Assembly: GCF_020037125.1 (NCBI RefSeq)
Contig: NZ_JAIQDG010000014.1
Location: 178,567 to 242,566 of the forward strand
Length of the DNA: 64,000 nucleotides
Reading direction: 5' to 3'
Source: Myxococcus sp. RHSTA-1-4
GTDB taxonomy: Bacteria; Myxococcota; Myxococcia; Myxococcales; Myxococcaceae
Part shown: piece after piece, positions 17,965 through 26,424 of the stretch
Position numbering within the stretch: position 1 is the first letter of the stretch
How the letters are laid out: the number at the start of each line of letters is the position of its first letter
The notes under the pieces: model-generated
Database searches by the model: none
The model's input: the letters and a program-made list of their open reading frames with translations, nothing else
Told to the model about the DNA's origin: nothing
Translations under genes and position numbers: made by a program

Positions 17965-18384
17965 ATGAAGCGCGCACTTCCGGCCTTTCTCCTTCTCTTC
18001 CCCGCTTGTGCGCTCTTCCAGCGCCCACCACGTCCGGTCCATGCACCGCCCGACGAGGCGGCCGGTGTGGAGTTTCCCCTGGCGCTCCCACTTGATGGCC
18101 GGCAGGTCGTCGGGGGCACCATGCTGCGGGCCATCCAGCTGGCGATGGACGACTACTTCCCGTGGGATCGTAAGCTCCCATCGGGAGCGACCCCGCTCCA
18201 GGAGTGTCTCTCCCGTCGTGAGTCCTACGACGTAGCTGCCGCCCCCGGTCCGGAGGGGGTCATGTACGTCAGCATCATCCCCAACGCGGAGGCATGTGAC
18301 ATCGGTGGGCCTCCCATCCTGGACGTGGGTGCCAATTACGCCATCGACACCCGGGGTTGGCGCATCCTGCTGGTCCAGCAGTAG
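17965..18384 (+). CDS. Small lipoprotein, partner-like gene of the JAMM lipoprotein
   Basis: 139 residues from the ATG at 17965 with a GAGGA ribosome site. The signal sequence ends in LLLFPAC, an acceptable lipobox (Cys 15). The mature part has two more Cys (LQECLSRR, NAEACDIGG). No family recognised. Base composition is slightly less GC-rich than the TonB genes. Its position directly behind the JAMM lipoprotein suggests a paired function such as substrate, inhibitor or immunity protein; no sequence motif proves this. Confidence 0.6.
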   Translation: MKRALPAFLLLFPACALFQRPPRPVHAPPDEAAGVEFPLALPLDGRQVVGGTMLRAIQLAMDDYFPWDRKLPSGATPLQECLSRRESYDVAAAPGPEGVMYVSIIPNAEACDIGGPPILDVGANYAIDTRGWRILLVQQ

Positions 18385-18393
18385 CCGCTCTCC

Positions 18394-19173
18394 TCACCCC
18401 TGCATCAGCCACTCCAGCAGGGCCTGCGGCGCGTCCACGTGGACGAAGTGTCCCGCCTCCGGGAGCGTGGCCACGGGGCAGCCCGCGGCCACCATGCGCT
18501 CCGAGTCCGCGTCCGTCACGTACTTCGCGCGCCCGCCCCGGATGCAGCGCATGGGCGGGTGGTCCTTCCGCTCCACCGCTTCCCACAGGTCCGTGCCGTT
18601 GACGCGCGAGTGCAGGTCCGCCAGCGCCTGCCGGTCGAACCGCCAACGCACGCCGTCCGCCTCGGTGGCGAGGTTCATCAGCAGCCAGTCCGCCAGCGGC
18701 TCGGAGAGCCCGCGCCCCGTCAACTCCGCGCGCATGGCCCGGCGGTTGTCCGCGCGTGGCGGCGCCTGGAGGAGCACCCCCAGCACCTTGCCGCTCTCCG
18801 ACAAATCTCCCGGCACGGGGCCCGGAGTGATGTCCAGCAGCGTGACGCTCCGGACGGCCTCGGGCACATGGAGGCTGCCGGCGAGCGACACCCGCCCTCC
18901 GAGCGAGTGCCCCACCCAGTCGAACGGGCCGTTGACACCCTTGGCGCGCGCGGTGTCCACGACGTCGCGGGCGAGGGTGAACAGGTCCGCGCTCGGGGGC
19001 AGTGCCGGAGAGGCGCCATGGCCGGTGAGGTCCGGCAGCAGGAAGCGGCGGCTCGGGTCCGCCGCGCTCCAGGACGCCGCGAGCGAGCGCAGGTTGCGCC
19101 CCGTGCCGAGAAAGCCATGCAGCATCACCGTGGCCACCTCGCCCTCACCCACCTGGAAGCACTCGAGCACCAT
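18394..19173 (-). CDS. Alpha/beta-hydrolase
   Basis: 259 residues from the ATG at 19173, with GGAGG seven bases upstream; the frame could extend 21 codons further but has no better site. The oxyanion loop is VMLHGFLGTGRNL, the nucleophile elbow GHSLGG has S90, and the catalytic His lies in EAGHFVHVDAP near residue 241. The size and motif spacing fit the YbfF/MenH-like group of small esterases; substrate unknown. It is convergent with the small lipoprotein gene, whose stop is ten bases away. Confidence 0.85.
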   Translation of the reverse strand: MVLECFQVGEGEVATVMLHGFLGTGRNLRSLAASWSAADPSRRFLLPDLTGHGASPALPPSADLFTLARDVVDTARAKGVNGPFDWVGHSLGGRVSLAGSLHVPEAVRSVTLLDITPGPVPGDLSESGKVLGVLLQAPPRADNRRAMRAELTGRGLSEPLADWLLMNLATEADGVRWRFDRQALADLHSRVNGTDLWEAVERKDHPPMRCIRGGRAKYVTDADSERMVAAGCPVATLPEAGHFVHVDAPQALLEWLMQG

Positions 19174-19270
19174 CGTCCTCCGCCTTTCTGTCCGCCCACT
19201 CCGCGCCTTGACCCGGGGCGGACCGTGCCGCTTCATACCGCGAACCCTCCTCCTGACGAGGTCTCTCCGC

Positions 19271-19789
19271 GTGACGACCGTCTCCTTGCTGCTTCTCGTG
19301 CTCGCCGCCGCCCCGGCGGGCGGAACCGCCGCCGACCCGAAGGCCGCCGTGGCCGCCGTGCTGGATGACTGGCACCAGGCCGCTGCCGCCGCGGACGAGC
19401 CACGCTACTTCGGCCACTTCACCGCGGACGCCGTTTTCCTCGGTACGGATGCCACCGAGCGCTGGTCTCGCGACGAGTTCCGCGCCTGGGCGAAGCCGTA
19501 CTTCTCCCGGGGCAAGGCGTGGAGCTTCAAGCCGGTGTCGCGGCACATCACCCTGTCGAAGGACGGCACGATTGCGTGGTTCGACGAGGCGCTGGACACG
19601 CCCAACCTGGGCCCCAGCCGGGGCAGCGGCGTGCTGGTGAAGGAGGGCAGCGCCTGGAAGATTGCCCAGTACAACCTGTCCGTGCCCATCCCCAACGACA
19701 TCATGGCCGAGGTGACGAAGCGCGTCGCCGCGTACGAGAAGGCGAAGGCGAGGGACAAGCCCGCGGTGCCCGCGCCCGCGAAGAAGTAG
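19271..19789 (+). CDS. Secreted SnoaL/NTF2-like protein
   Basis: 172 residues from a GTG at 19271, chosen because it yields a clean signal peptide (TTVSLLLLVLAAAPAGGTAA). Residues 27-150 have the DUF4440/NTF2-like pattern: VLDDWHQAAAAADEPRYFGHFTADAVFLGTD, then FDEALDTPNLGPSRGSGVLVKEGSAWKIAQYNLSVP. The tail is Lys/Ala-rich and low in complexity. NTF2-like folds bind small ligands or dimerise; no catalytic residue is certain. It is divergent from the hydrolase gene with about 100 bases between them. Confidence 0.75.
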   Translation: MTTVSLLLLVLAAAPAGGTAADPKAAVAAVLDDWHQAAAAADEPRYFGHFTADAVFLGTDATERWSRDEFRAWAKPYFSRGKAWSFKPVSRHITLSKDGTIAWFDEALDTPNLGPSRGSGVLVKEGSAWKIAQYNLSVPIPNDIMAEVTKRVAAYEKAKARDKPAVPAPAKK

Positions 19790-19890
19790 TTCCGGACCTG
19801 GCGTCCAGATCGAGTTCCGTATCGAACGCCGTATCTGGGGGGCCGCACATGAAAGGAATTGGACAGCCCTCCCAGAGTCATCTCCCTCAA

Positions 19891-19908
19891 GCCTGAGTTT
19901 TGTCAGGC
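19891..19908 (-). terminator. Hairpin just after the LamG gene
   Basis: The arms GCCTGA and TCAGGC enclose GTTTTG. The element begins five bases past the stop of the minus-strand LamG gene. The stem is only six pairs and no T-run follows on the minus strand, so this is a weak terminator candidate. Confidence 0.35.
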
Positions 19909-19912
19909 GACC

Positions 19913-20668
19913 CTACTGCGCGCACTGTAGAAGCCCCGCCACCTGACCGTGATCGAAGGCGGTAGAGTAGAGGCGAACCTCGTCCAGGCGTCCCGCCAAC
20001 GCTCCGTTCGCGGACTTGCGTCGGCCAAGCTGGAGCGCTTCGGAGTTGGTTCGAGGTTGGCCCGAGGTGTTGAAGTCCGCCGCGCCGTCCTTGATGCCAT
20101 CCAAGTAGACGGTCATCCGCTTGAAGGTGTTGTCGTAGACGGCAGTTACATGGCGCCAAGTTCCTAGAGGGTGGGCCGCGTCCACGAAATTGGTGGCGCC
20201 GTAGGTGGCGCACCCTCCGATGTCACACCAAGCTCCGCCCATATAGACGGGACCAACGCTCGCTGAGGCACTAAACGTGACCGCGAGCGTGACGCGATTG
20301 TTGTAGACATGGAGATTGTAGTTGGTGAACCAGCTTGTTGTGTCCTTGCTCAAGACGTTGATCTCTCCTCGGGTTGCGTCGAGGCTCACCCAGGCCGACA
20401 GCGTGAAGCTCCCCGCGAAGCTGATAGAGGGGCTGTTGGGGATAGAGACATAGCCGGCACCATTGAGTTGCATGCTGTCCACGTTGCAGGCGGCGTTGGT
20501 GCCTCCCTGATATCTGGCGCCGCCAACGAACACGCCCGTATTGGAGTTGCCGGACGAGTCGGTCACCTGCGGTGAGCCATCATCGAAACGGTAGTCGGCG
20601 TTGGCGGCGGTGGACTCAGTGGCCATGGCCAACAGAACGCACGTGAACAACATGCTAAGTTTCTTCAT
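19913..20668 (-). CDS. Secreted LamG/concanavalin-like protein
   Basis: 251 residues from the ATG at 20668 (ATG at 20674 also possible). The signal peptide is MKKLSMLFTCVLLAMATEST. The mature protein is one LamG-type jelly roll: YRFDDGSPQVTDSSGN at the start, SFTLSAWVSLDATRG, GTWRHVTAVYDNTFKRMTVYLDG, and ALAGRLDEVRLYSTAFD at the end. Such domains bind carbohydrate or act as surface adhesins. The DNA is visibly richer in A and T than all its neighbours and uses A/T-ending codons, a sign of recent transfer. It is isolated, with no obvious partner. Confidence 0.8.
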   Translation of the reverse strand: MKKLSMLFTCVLLAMATESTAANADYRFDDGSPQVTDSSGNSNTGVFVGGARYQGGTNAACNVDSMQLNGAGYVSIPNSPSISFAGSFTLSAWVSLDATRGEINVLSKDTTSWFTNYNLHVYNNRVTLAVTFSASASVGPVYMGGAWCDIGGCATYGATNFVDAAHPLGTWRHVTAVYDNTFKRMTVYLDGIKDGAADFNTSGQPRTNSEALQLGRRKSANGALAGRLDEVRLYSTAFDHGQVAGLLQCAQ

Positions 20669-21034
20669 GGGCATCTCGCTTTTTGAGCCGGTCGAGCGAC
20701 ACGGTTGAGCGTGCCTAACAAGAAGCAGACTTGACTCAAAGGAAAATGCCCCATTGTCTATTTTAGTTAGGCTGGGCATCCCCACTGAGGCGGAGAGACC
20801 CTCCACTCTGTTCTACCCGTCATCTCGTAGCCCCACGCGCCGTACCATGGCGACGAGCCTCACTGACCTGCCTCTGTTCTCTGAATCACTCACACGCGCG
20901 GAGGCAGAGGAATTTTGGGGTCTTGACGTCACCAACATGAACAGGGGCGGCGGCTCGGTTGTAGAGCGGTCCTCCCGGGAGTCGCGCACGGGGTGCACCC
21001 ATGCGGAGGCGACATGGGGGCCGCACGTCATGGC
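20669..21034. other. Intergenic region upstream of the LamG gene
   Basis: 366 bases with no convincing gene. The part next to the LamG start (20700-20770) is A/T-rich and should hold its promoter. Two short frames, one per strand, cover 20800-21030, but neither has a ribosome site or recognisable domains. Confidence 0.5.
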
Positions 21035-21445
21035 TCAGAGCCGGTGCTTGCGAGAGCGCGCCGCCGAGCCCAGCATTGCCAGCTTCTCGAGCACGATTTC
21101 GGCCTCCTCGCGATAGAGAGGAACTACCTCCACCGCGAGGAGGTCTTCCATGAGCTTGCGAGCCCCCTCCAGGTCTCCGGCGTCTCGCAGGCGGTAGCAG
21201 CGGAGGAGGGCCCCTGACACGCGGTGGGACCCCTCACGAATCCTGCGCCGGATTTCCCGGAGGAGGGCCGAGGAGGTGGATTCCTGCTGCAACGCAGCCT
21301 GGGCCTCCTCGTCGCGGATGGCCACCTGTCGCGCAGTGCGCAGTAGCAGTGCTCGGGTGTTCTCCGTGAGCTCCATCGGGACTCCCTTGACGAACACCTG
21401 TTGTGCGAGGTGCCACACCTCGTCCCAGTCCGTTTCTTCCGTCAT
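21035..21445 (-). CDS. DUSAM-domain protein
   Basis: 136 residues from the ATG at 21445, with AGGGAG upstream. The sequence follows the DUSAM (DUF2379) pattern of myxobacterial paralogues: TDWDEVWHLAQQVF near the start, LLLRTARQVAIRDEEA, IRRRIREGSHRVSGALLRCYRLRDAGDLEGARKLMEDLL, and VEVVPLYREEAEIVLEKL at the end. The domain is helical, and its function is unknown; the genes are often found near polymorphic toxin and immunity genes. It is divergent from the truncated Imm11-type gene with 88 bases between. Confidence 0.8.
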   Translation of the reverse strand: MTEETDWDEVWHLAQQVFVKGVPMELTENTRALLLRTARQVAIRDEEAQAALQQESTSSALLREIRRRIREGSHRVSGALLRCYRLRDAGDLEGARKLMEDLLAVEVVPLYREEAEIVLEKLAMLGSAARSRKHRL

Positions 21446-21533
21446 GGCGACTCCCTCTTCCTTCGCTTACGGCATCTGCCGCGCGGCCACTCACGCTGCC
21501 CCTCGCAGTAGCGGATGCAGTCATCGAGGCGCC

Positions 21534-21836
21534 ATGATGGCAATGAGGTACTTCCAGCTATCCGACAACGTTTCCATCCCTGGCCGTTGGGAACTGGGCC
21601 ACCCCGGCGACGCACGGGCCCGCGAGGTGGAGGACCCTTGGATGTTCCGGGAGGGCCATCCGGTGAAGGTGAAGAAGCGGCTCTCCGTTCTGGTCGAGGA
21701 GCCGGGTATGGCCCTCGACTTCTCTCTGGCGGGCTTCAGCACGCCCGTCGTCCACGTCAAGCAACGACTACTTCGAGCCAGCGGGACCCAGTTCGGCCGG
21801 AAGTGGCGTTCGAAGGAATCGCACTCCCGTCGGTAG
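21534..21836 (+). pseudogene. Truncated Imm11-type (DUF1629-like) immunity protein
   Basis: 100 residues from the ATG at 21534 (further ATGs at 21537 and 21543). The first 78 residues match the start of Imm11-type proteins of myxobacteria: MRYFQLSDNVSIPGRWELGH, DPWMFREGHPVKVKKRLSV, MALDFSLAGFSTPVVHVK. After this the match stops and a basic tail (QRLLRASGTQF and on) follows. From 21768 the DNA is the end of a minus-strand gene. Full-length relatives have roughly 190 residues, so about half is missing and the breakpoint is near 21765. It is most likely a remnant left by a rearrangement. Confidence 0.6.
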
Positions 21837-22148
21837 CCGAAGGACCTGGAAGCCCTGGCCAGCAATTCTGACCAGGTCGCCGTCAGAGGCGTTCCCGCTG
21901 GCGAGCCACCTGTCCGCATCCTCTCGTGTCGCGAATGTTTGAGCGACACGAACTTCGGGCGATGCCTCTGAGAACTCCTGCTGGTACTTGAAAAAGTCAT
22001 CCAGCTTCTTGATGTGGCGGATGTAGAGCAGCGCGATGGCGGAAAGCTGGATGGCCGTCTCCTCTTTCGAGCCGGGCGGGTAGTTGCCGCTTGCTGCGTC
22101 GAGCATGCGAAGCGTCGCATCCATGTCGAAGTCTTCTGGGGTTGCCAT
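21768..22148 (-). CDS. Small hypothetical protein next to the Imm11 remnant
   Basis: 126 residues from the ATG at 22148. The N-terminal half is helical (TLRMLDAASGNYPP, AIQLSAIALLYIRHIKKLDDFFKYQQEF). The second half contains AQTFATREDADRWLASG, DLVRIAGQGFQVLRLP and a C-terminal LRTPLPAELGP. I do not know a named family, though the layout resembles short proteins near myxobacterial toxin/immunity loci. Its 3' end overlaps the tail of the truncated Imm11 frame by 69 bases. Composition is less GC-rich than the core genes. Confidence 0.6.
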   Translation of the reverse strand: MATPEDFDMDATLRMLDAASGNYPPGSKEETAIQLSAIALLYIRHIKKLDDFFKYQQEFSEASPEVRVAQTFATREDADRWLASGNASDGDLVRIAGQGFQVLRLPTGVRFLRTPLPAELGPAGSK

Positions 22149-22254
22149 GGCACACCGGGTCTTTCGCCCTGGTTGGATTGCAAGAGGGGCGAGGCTCCGA
22201 GTGGCTGTCCTATACGCGATCCGACGGGTCTGTCCGTAGCTCCAGGAGAGGAAG

Positions 22255-22308
22255 GGAGTGAGGGTGCCACGGCCCCTGGGGTCGGACCCGGGTCGTGGCC
22301 CTCACTCC
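22255..22308. terminator. Long hairpin between two minus-strand genes
   Basis: GGAGTGAGGG (22255-22264) pairs with CCCTCACTCC (22299-22308), and CCACG (22267-22271) pairs with CGTGG (22294-22298) above a two-base bulge. The stem is about 15 pairs. It lies six bases past the stop of the erythromycin-esterase-family gene, so it is a good candidate for that gene's terminator, though no U-run is present. Confidence 0.5.
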
Positions 22309-22313
22309 GCTCC

Positions 22314-23657
22314 TCACAAACCGAACGGATAGGTATCGGGCGCGTCCTCCTCCTCGTGGCCCGCCTCCGCGTCGAGCGGCCTCAGGGGCCGCGTCTCGTC
22401 GTAGTGCAGCACCGCGTCGAACTGCGCGGGCAGGTCCGCCTGGAAGTAGTGGCTCCACCGCTCCGTGCGCGGCACGTACACGACGCCGATGGCCCGCTCC
22501 AGGCGGCGTTCGCGCAGCCCACCGGCCGCCTCGCCCAGGTCCTCCATGCGCAGCAGGAAGGAGGGCACGCCCACCTCGTGGAAGAGGTGCTCGTAGCTGC
22601 CGTGCAGGGCGGGCCGGATGCGGCGGCGCAACCCCGGCTCATCCCACTCCCGCGCGGCGATGACCACTCCGCTGTACGTGGTGAACCCCACGTTGAACGT
22701 GTCCCGGCCGTGCCGCTGTCTCAGCAGCTGGCCCAGGTTCAGCTCCCCCTGGTCCCCCATCTGCGTGGCGCGCGCGTCCCCCAGGTGCGAGTTGTGCGCC
22801 CAGATGACGATGCGCGCCTTCCGCCCCCCACGGGACAGGTGCGCCCGCAGCGCGTCCGCGGTGTCCGCCATGTGCGTGTCGCGCAGGTTCCAGCCCTCGT
22901 GCCGGCCGGCGTACATGGCGCGGTAGTAGCCCTCCGCGTCGGCGGCGAGCCGGGCGTTCTGCTCGGCGAAGAAGCGCGCGTCCTCGTCCCGCGCATTCAG
23001 CGGCGCGCGCTCCCGCAGCTCCAGCAACTGCTCCGTGACCTCGTCCTCGCACGGGTCCGCGTACCCGTACGCCGTGGCATGGCCGTACGCCTGCGGCTCC
23101 TCGCCGAAGTGCTCGAAGCAGGCGTAGCGCTCGCGCGCGCGCCGGGCCGCCGCGGGGTCTACCTTCTCCAGGTAGTCCACCACCGCGCGCATGGAGGCAT
23201 GCAGGCTGTAGAGGTCCAGTCCATAGAAGCCCGCGCGCCGCTCCGGTGCCACCGAGGCATTGTGAGCGCGCAGCCAGGTGACCAGCTCCTCCACCTCCCG
23301 GTTGCGCCACATCCACCGGGGGAATCGCTGGAACTCTCCCAGGGCGTCGGCGGCGCTCGTGTCCGTGCCCTCGCCGTGCACGAAGGTGTTGACGCGCAGC
23401 GCGTCCGGCCAGTCCGCCTCCACGGCCACGGCGGCGAAGCCCTTCTCGGAGATGAGGCGGCGGGTGAGGGCGGCGCGCGCCTGGTAGAACTCATGTGTGC
23501 CGTGAGTCGCCTCGCCCAGGAGCACGAAGCGGGCCTCGCCGATGCTCTCGATGAGCGGGTCCAGGTCCGAGGGCCTGCCACTCATCGGCAGCACGGCCGC
23601 CCGGACACCCTCCAGCAGGGCAGGCGGAATCTCCCGCGCATCATCGAACGGGCTCAT
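22314..23657 (-). CDS. Erythromycin esterase family protein
   Basis: 447 residues from the ATG at 23657. The family signature is complete: ARFVLLGEATHGTHEFYQARA near residue 42, FAAVAVEADWPDALRVN, GFYGLDLYSLHASM, and KARIVIWAHNSHLGDARAT with its His. These residues form the His/Glu active site of EreA/EreB-type esterases, which open macrolide rings. Most chromosomal members have unknown substrates, so macrolide resistance should not be assumed. It is a single gene, with the hairpin at 22255-22308 behind it and about 540 bases in front. Confidence 0.88.
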   Translation of the reverse strand: MSPFDDAREIPPALLEGVRAAVLPMSGRPSDLDPLIESIGEARFVLLGEATHGTHEFYQARAALTRRLISEKGFAAVAVEADWPDALRVNTFVHGEGTDTSAADALGEFQRFPRWMWRNREVEELVTWLRAHNASVAPERRAGFYGLDLYSLHASMRAVVDYLEKVDPAAARRARERYACFEHFGEEPQAYGHATAYGYADPCEDEVTEQLLELRERAPLNARDEDARFFAEQNARLAADAEGYYRAMYAGRHEGWNLRDTHMADTADALRAHLSRGGRKARIVIWAHNSHLGDARATQMGDQGELNLGQLLRQRHGRDTFNVGFTTYSGVVIAAREWDEPGLRRRIRPALHGSYEHLFHEVGVPSFLLRMEDLGEAAGGLRERRLERAIGVVYVPRTERWSHYFQADLPAQFDAVLHYDETRPLRPLDAEAGHEEEDAPDTYPFGL

Positions 23658-24194
23658 GCCCCCAAAGGTGGGGCGGCCTGCCCGCGCTGACCAGCACCCT
23701 CCCATCGCAGACAGGAGGGCAGGCAGGCAGCCGTCTCGCGGCCTCACTCCCGGTGCGGAACGCGGATGTCCCGACAGACGTGTGCACCCGCAGTGGTGCC
23801 GCGATTTGTCAGCACCGAGTGTTTCTGACCCCACGCGCCCCACGCGAAAATCCCTCCAGCCCCGACAGTTCAGCCGCATGTCCAGGGTCTTCGGCGAAGC
23901 CAGGGCGGCTCCGGCGCGGGTCCATTGCTTGCAGCATGTTTTCCGGCGATGCCCCCCACACCCCCCTCTTCGTTCGACCCCCGGGCTTCAGGAAGGCTGC
24001 TCGCTCAACGCGCGGTGCGGGCCCATGCGAGCCCCGGCGCCCTCGAGCAGCTCCGCTTCGAAGACCTCCTCAACCTGTCCGCGGAGCGCGCCTCCCGGCA
24101 CGCGCGGCCCCCGGCCCCTTCCGATTCAGCGGCATGAGAGGAGCGCTCCCGGGCCGCCCGGGGCTCCTCCTCTTGAACAGAGGTTCCTGTCCTC
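23658..24194. other. Intergenic region between the esterase and chemoreceptor genes
   Basis: 537 bases between divergent genes, expected to contain both promoters. The first 300 bases contain GGCAGGCAGGCAG-type short repeats (near 23721-23731) and no gene that I can support. A short plus-strand frame at 23949-24137 is listed separately. Confidence 0.4.
23949..24137 (+). CDS. Possible small protein, unknown function
   Basis: 62 residues from the ATG at 23949. Third codon positions are mostly G or C, and residues 15-50 (GRLLAQRAVRAHASPGALEQ, LRFEDLLNLSAERAS) could form a helix, so it may be translated. There is no clear ribosome site and no known family. It ends 57 bases before the chemoreceptor gene. 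Confidence 0.3.
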   Translation: MPPTPPSSFDPRASGRLLAQRAVRAHASPGALEQLRFEDLLNLSAERASRHARPPAPSDSAA

Positions 24195-25793
24195 ATGTGG
24201 TCGTTTCTGATGCGCCAATCGCTGCGAGTGAAGTTCATCGCGCTCGTGGCCGCCATGCTGGCCGCCATCTCCCTCTTCCTGCTCGCCTTCTTCCCCGCGC
24301 AGCTCGACTCGCTGGCGCGCCGCTCGCTGGAGGACCGCGCGGAGGGCATCGCCACGGTGCTGGCGTCCGCCGTGGCGCCGGCGCTGGACTTCGATGACGC
24401 GGACCGAGTCCAGGAGCTGCTGCGCGGCCTGGAGTCCGCTCCGGGCTCCACCTATGCGGTGGTGCTGCGCGAGGACGGCTCCCGCATGGCCGCGTGGAGG
24501 CCCGAGGCCATGCCCCCGGCCGACGTGCTGCCCATTCCCACGGACTCCCATCACCGCGTGGTGACGCTGGGAAGCCACATCCACACCGGCCTCAAGGTGG
24601 TGGGACGCACCGGCGGGCAGGGCGTCATGGTGCTGGGCTTCAGCCTCCAGGAGGTGGAGGCGCAGCAGCGCCACAACCTGCTGGTGGTGGGCCTGGTGTC
24701 GGCGCTGCTCTTCGTGCTGGGGCTGAGCCTGACGTTCGTGGTGGGCACCCGGGTGGTCCGCCCCGTGGAGCGGCTGCGCGTGGTGGCCGAGCACATCGCC
24801 CGCGGGGACCTGGTGGAGGCCGAGCGCACGCTGGGCGGGGCCGACGCCGTGCGCCAGCAGGCCGACGACTTCGAGGCACGGCGCTTCCAGTCGGACGAAG
24901 TGGGCCAGCTCGCGGGCTCGTTCGCGCTGATGCTCACCCTGCTGCGCCGCTCCACGCGCACGCTGCAGGACGCCGCCCAGCGCCTGTCGGAGAGCATGTC
25001 CGCGCTCAGCCTCACGGCGAGGGACCAGGAGGCCGTGGTGCGCGAGCAGGCCACCACCATCCAGTCCACCCAGGCCTCGGTCCAGGAGCTGCGCCTGACG
25101 GCGGACATGGCCTCGGAGCGCGCCGAGGCGGTGCTCGGAGTGGCCGCCCGCGCCGACGCCGTCGGCACCGCGGGCGAGAGCAGCATCGAGCAGAGCCTCC
25201 AGGGGCTGGGGGACATCCGCACCCAGGTGGACCAGATTTCCGAGCGCATCCGCGTCCTCGGTGAGCACGCGATGCGGGTGGGTGACATCACCTCCACGGT
25301 GAAGGATTTGGCGGACCAGTCCAACATGCTCGCGCTGAATGCCTCCATCGAGGCGGCGCGGGCGGGGGACCACGGCAAGGGCTTCGCCGTCGTCGCGCGC
25401 GAGGTGCGCAGCCTCGCGGACCAGTCCATCAAGCGCACGGTGGAGGTGCGCCAGTTGCTGGAGGGCATTCGCGAGTCCATCCGGGCGGCGGTCTCCATCT
25501 CGCAGAGCGGGGCCACCCAGGTGGCGCGGGGCCTGGAGAACGTCCGGGCCTCGGGAGAGAACCTCCGGGAGCTGGCCGCCATCGTCCGGGCCAACCGGGC
25601 CGCGGTGGAGCAGATCGCCAGCGCCGTGTCTCAGCAGAACACCGGCATCAACCACATCTTCTCCGCCATCGGTGACCTGGGGCGGCAGATGGACCAGAGC
25701 GTGGCCCGGCTCGAGTCCACCGGACGCGCCATCAGCGTCGTCCGCGACGTATCCTCGGTCGTGCTGACCGTGGCCAACCAGTACCGCATCTGA
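24195..25793 (+). CDS. Methyl-accepting chemotaxis protein
   Basis: 532 residues. Membrane segment 1 is at about residues 12-33, a sensor region of 125 residues lies outside, and membrane segment 2 is at about 161-184, followed by a HAMP domain (VVRPVERLRVVAEHIARGDL). The signalling tip is DQSNMLALNASIEAARAGDH and GKGFAVVAREVRSLADQS, at about residues 374-411. The protein passes ligand signals to CheA/CheW or an equivalent pathway. The following gene encodes a YfiR-like protein 19 bases downstream, a pairing that suggests a periplasmic input. A weak ribosome site precedes the ATG. Confidence 0.9.
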   Translation: MWSFLMRQSLRVKFIALVAAMLAAISLFLLAFFPAQLDSLARRSLEDRAEGIATVLASAVAPALDFDDADRVQELLRGLESAPGSTYAVVLREDGSRMAAWRPEAMPPADVLPIPTDSHHRVVTLGSHIHTGLKVVGRTGGQGVMVLGFSLQEVEAQQRHNLLVVGLVSALLFVLGLSLTFVVGTRVVRPVERLRVVAEHIARGDLVEAERTLGGADAVRQQADDFEARRFQSDEVGQLAGSFALMLTLLRRSTRTLQDAAQRLSESMSALSLTARDQEAVVREQATTIQSTQASVQELRLTADMASERAEAVLGVAARADAVGTAGESSIEQSLQGLGDIRTQVDQISERIRVLGEHAMRVGDITSTVKDLADQSNMLALNASIEAARAGDHGKGFAVVAREVRSLADQSIKRTVEVRQLLEGIRESIRAAVSISQSGATQVARGLENVRASGENLRELAAIVRANRAAVEQIASAVSQQNTGINHIFSAIGDLGRQMDQSVARLESTGRAISVVRDVSSVVLTVANQYRI

Positions 25794-25812
25794 CTTCACG
25801 GACACGACTTCG

Positions 25813-26424
25813 ATGATTCCCTCCATTCTCGAGCGCTTTCGCTTCCGCCGGCCCGCCGCCCGTGGGTGGCTTCCGCTGATGGGTCTGCTGCTGGGGGGCT
25901 CCGCCCTGGCCACCATGGCGGGTTCTCCGGTGGACCGGCAGGCCGTCATCACCCTGCGGTCGCTGGCGTATGACAACCAGCTCGCGAAGCGGGCGGGGAG
26001 CTCGCTGACGGTGATGGTCCTCTACCGTGAGGGCCATGCGGCCTCGATGGCGCAATCCGAGAAGCTCACGGCGGCGCTGGCCGGGCTGAAGAACATGAAG
26101 GTGCAGGGCCTGCCCATGAATGCCACGCGGATGGCCTGGGCCGGCGTGGGGCCGCTCCAGTCCAGCGTCGAGGCGCAGGACGTGGACGTCCTCTTCGTCT
26201 GTGAAGGGCTGGAAGCGGACCTGGGAGCGCTCACGGCCTTCAGCCGCTCCCAGAAGCTGCTGACCGTCGCCGGCACCGCGGGCATGGTGGAGAAGGGCGT
26301 GTCGCTGAGCGTCTTCCTCGCCGGTGACAAGTACTCCATCGGCGTCAACCTCCCGGCGAGCGCCGCGGAGGGCGCCTCCTTCAGCAGCGACCTGCTCGGC
26401 CTGGCGAAGGTGGTGGTGCGGTAG
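25813..26424 (+). CDS. YfiR-family (DUF4154) periplasmic protein
   Basis: 203 residues. The N-terminus has a signal or anchor (GWLPLMGLLLGGSALATMA). The body fits DUF4154/YfiR: RSLAYDNQLAKRAGSSLTVMVLYREGH, DVDVLFVCEGLEADLGALTAF, LTVAGTAGMVEKGVSLSVFL, and the terminal INLPASAAEGASFSSDLLGLAKVV type pattern. YfiR proteins bind and inhibit periplasmic sensor domains of membrane signalling proteins. Here the likely partner is the chemoreceptor encoded 19 bases upstream. Confidence 0.8.
   Translation: MIPSILERFRFRRPAARGWLPLMGLLLGGSALATMAGSPVDRQAVITLRSLAYDNQLAKRAGSSLTVMVLYREGHAASMAQSEKLTAALAGLKNMKVQGLPMNATRMAWAGVGPLQSSVEAQDVDVLFVCEGLEADLGALTAFSRSQKLLTVAGTAGMVEKGVSLSVFLAGDKYSIGVNLPASAAEGASFSSDLLGLAKVVVR

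Noticed and set aside
20754..21116. A 120-codon plus-strand frame between the LamG and DUSAM genes
   Set aside because: No ribosome site, no domain, and it runs into the end of the DUSAM gene on the other strand.
22014..23690. A 558-codon plus-strand frame opposite the erythromycin esterase family gene
   Set aside because: The esterase motifs are on the minus strand; the plus frame is low-complexity shadow.
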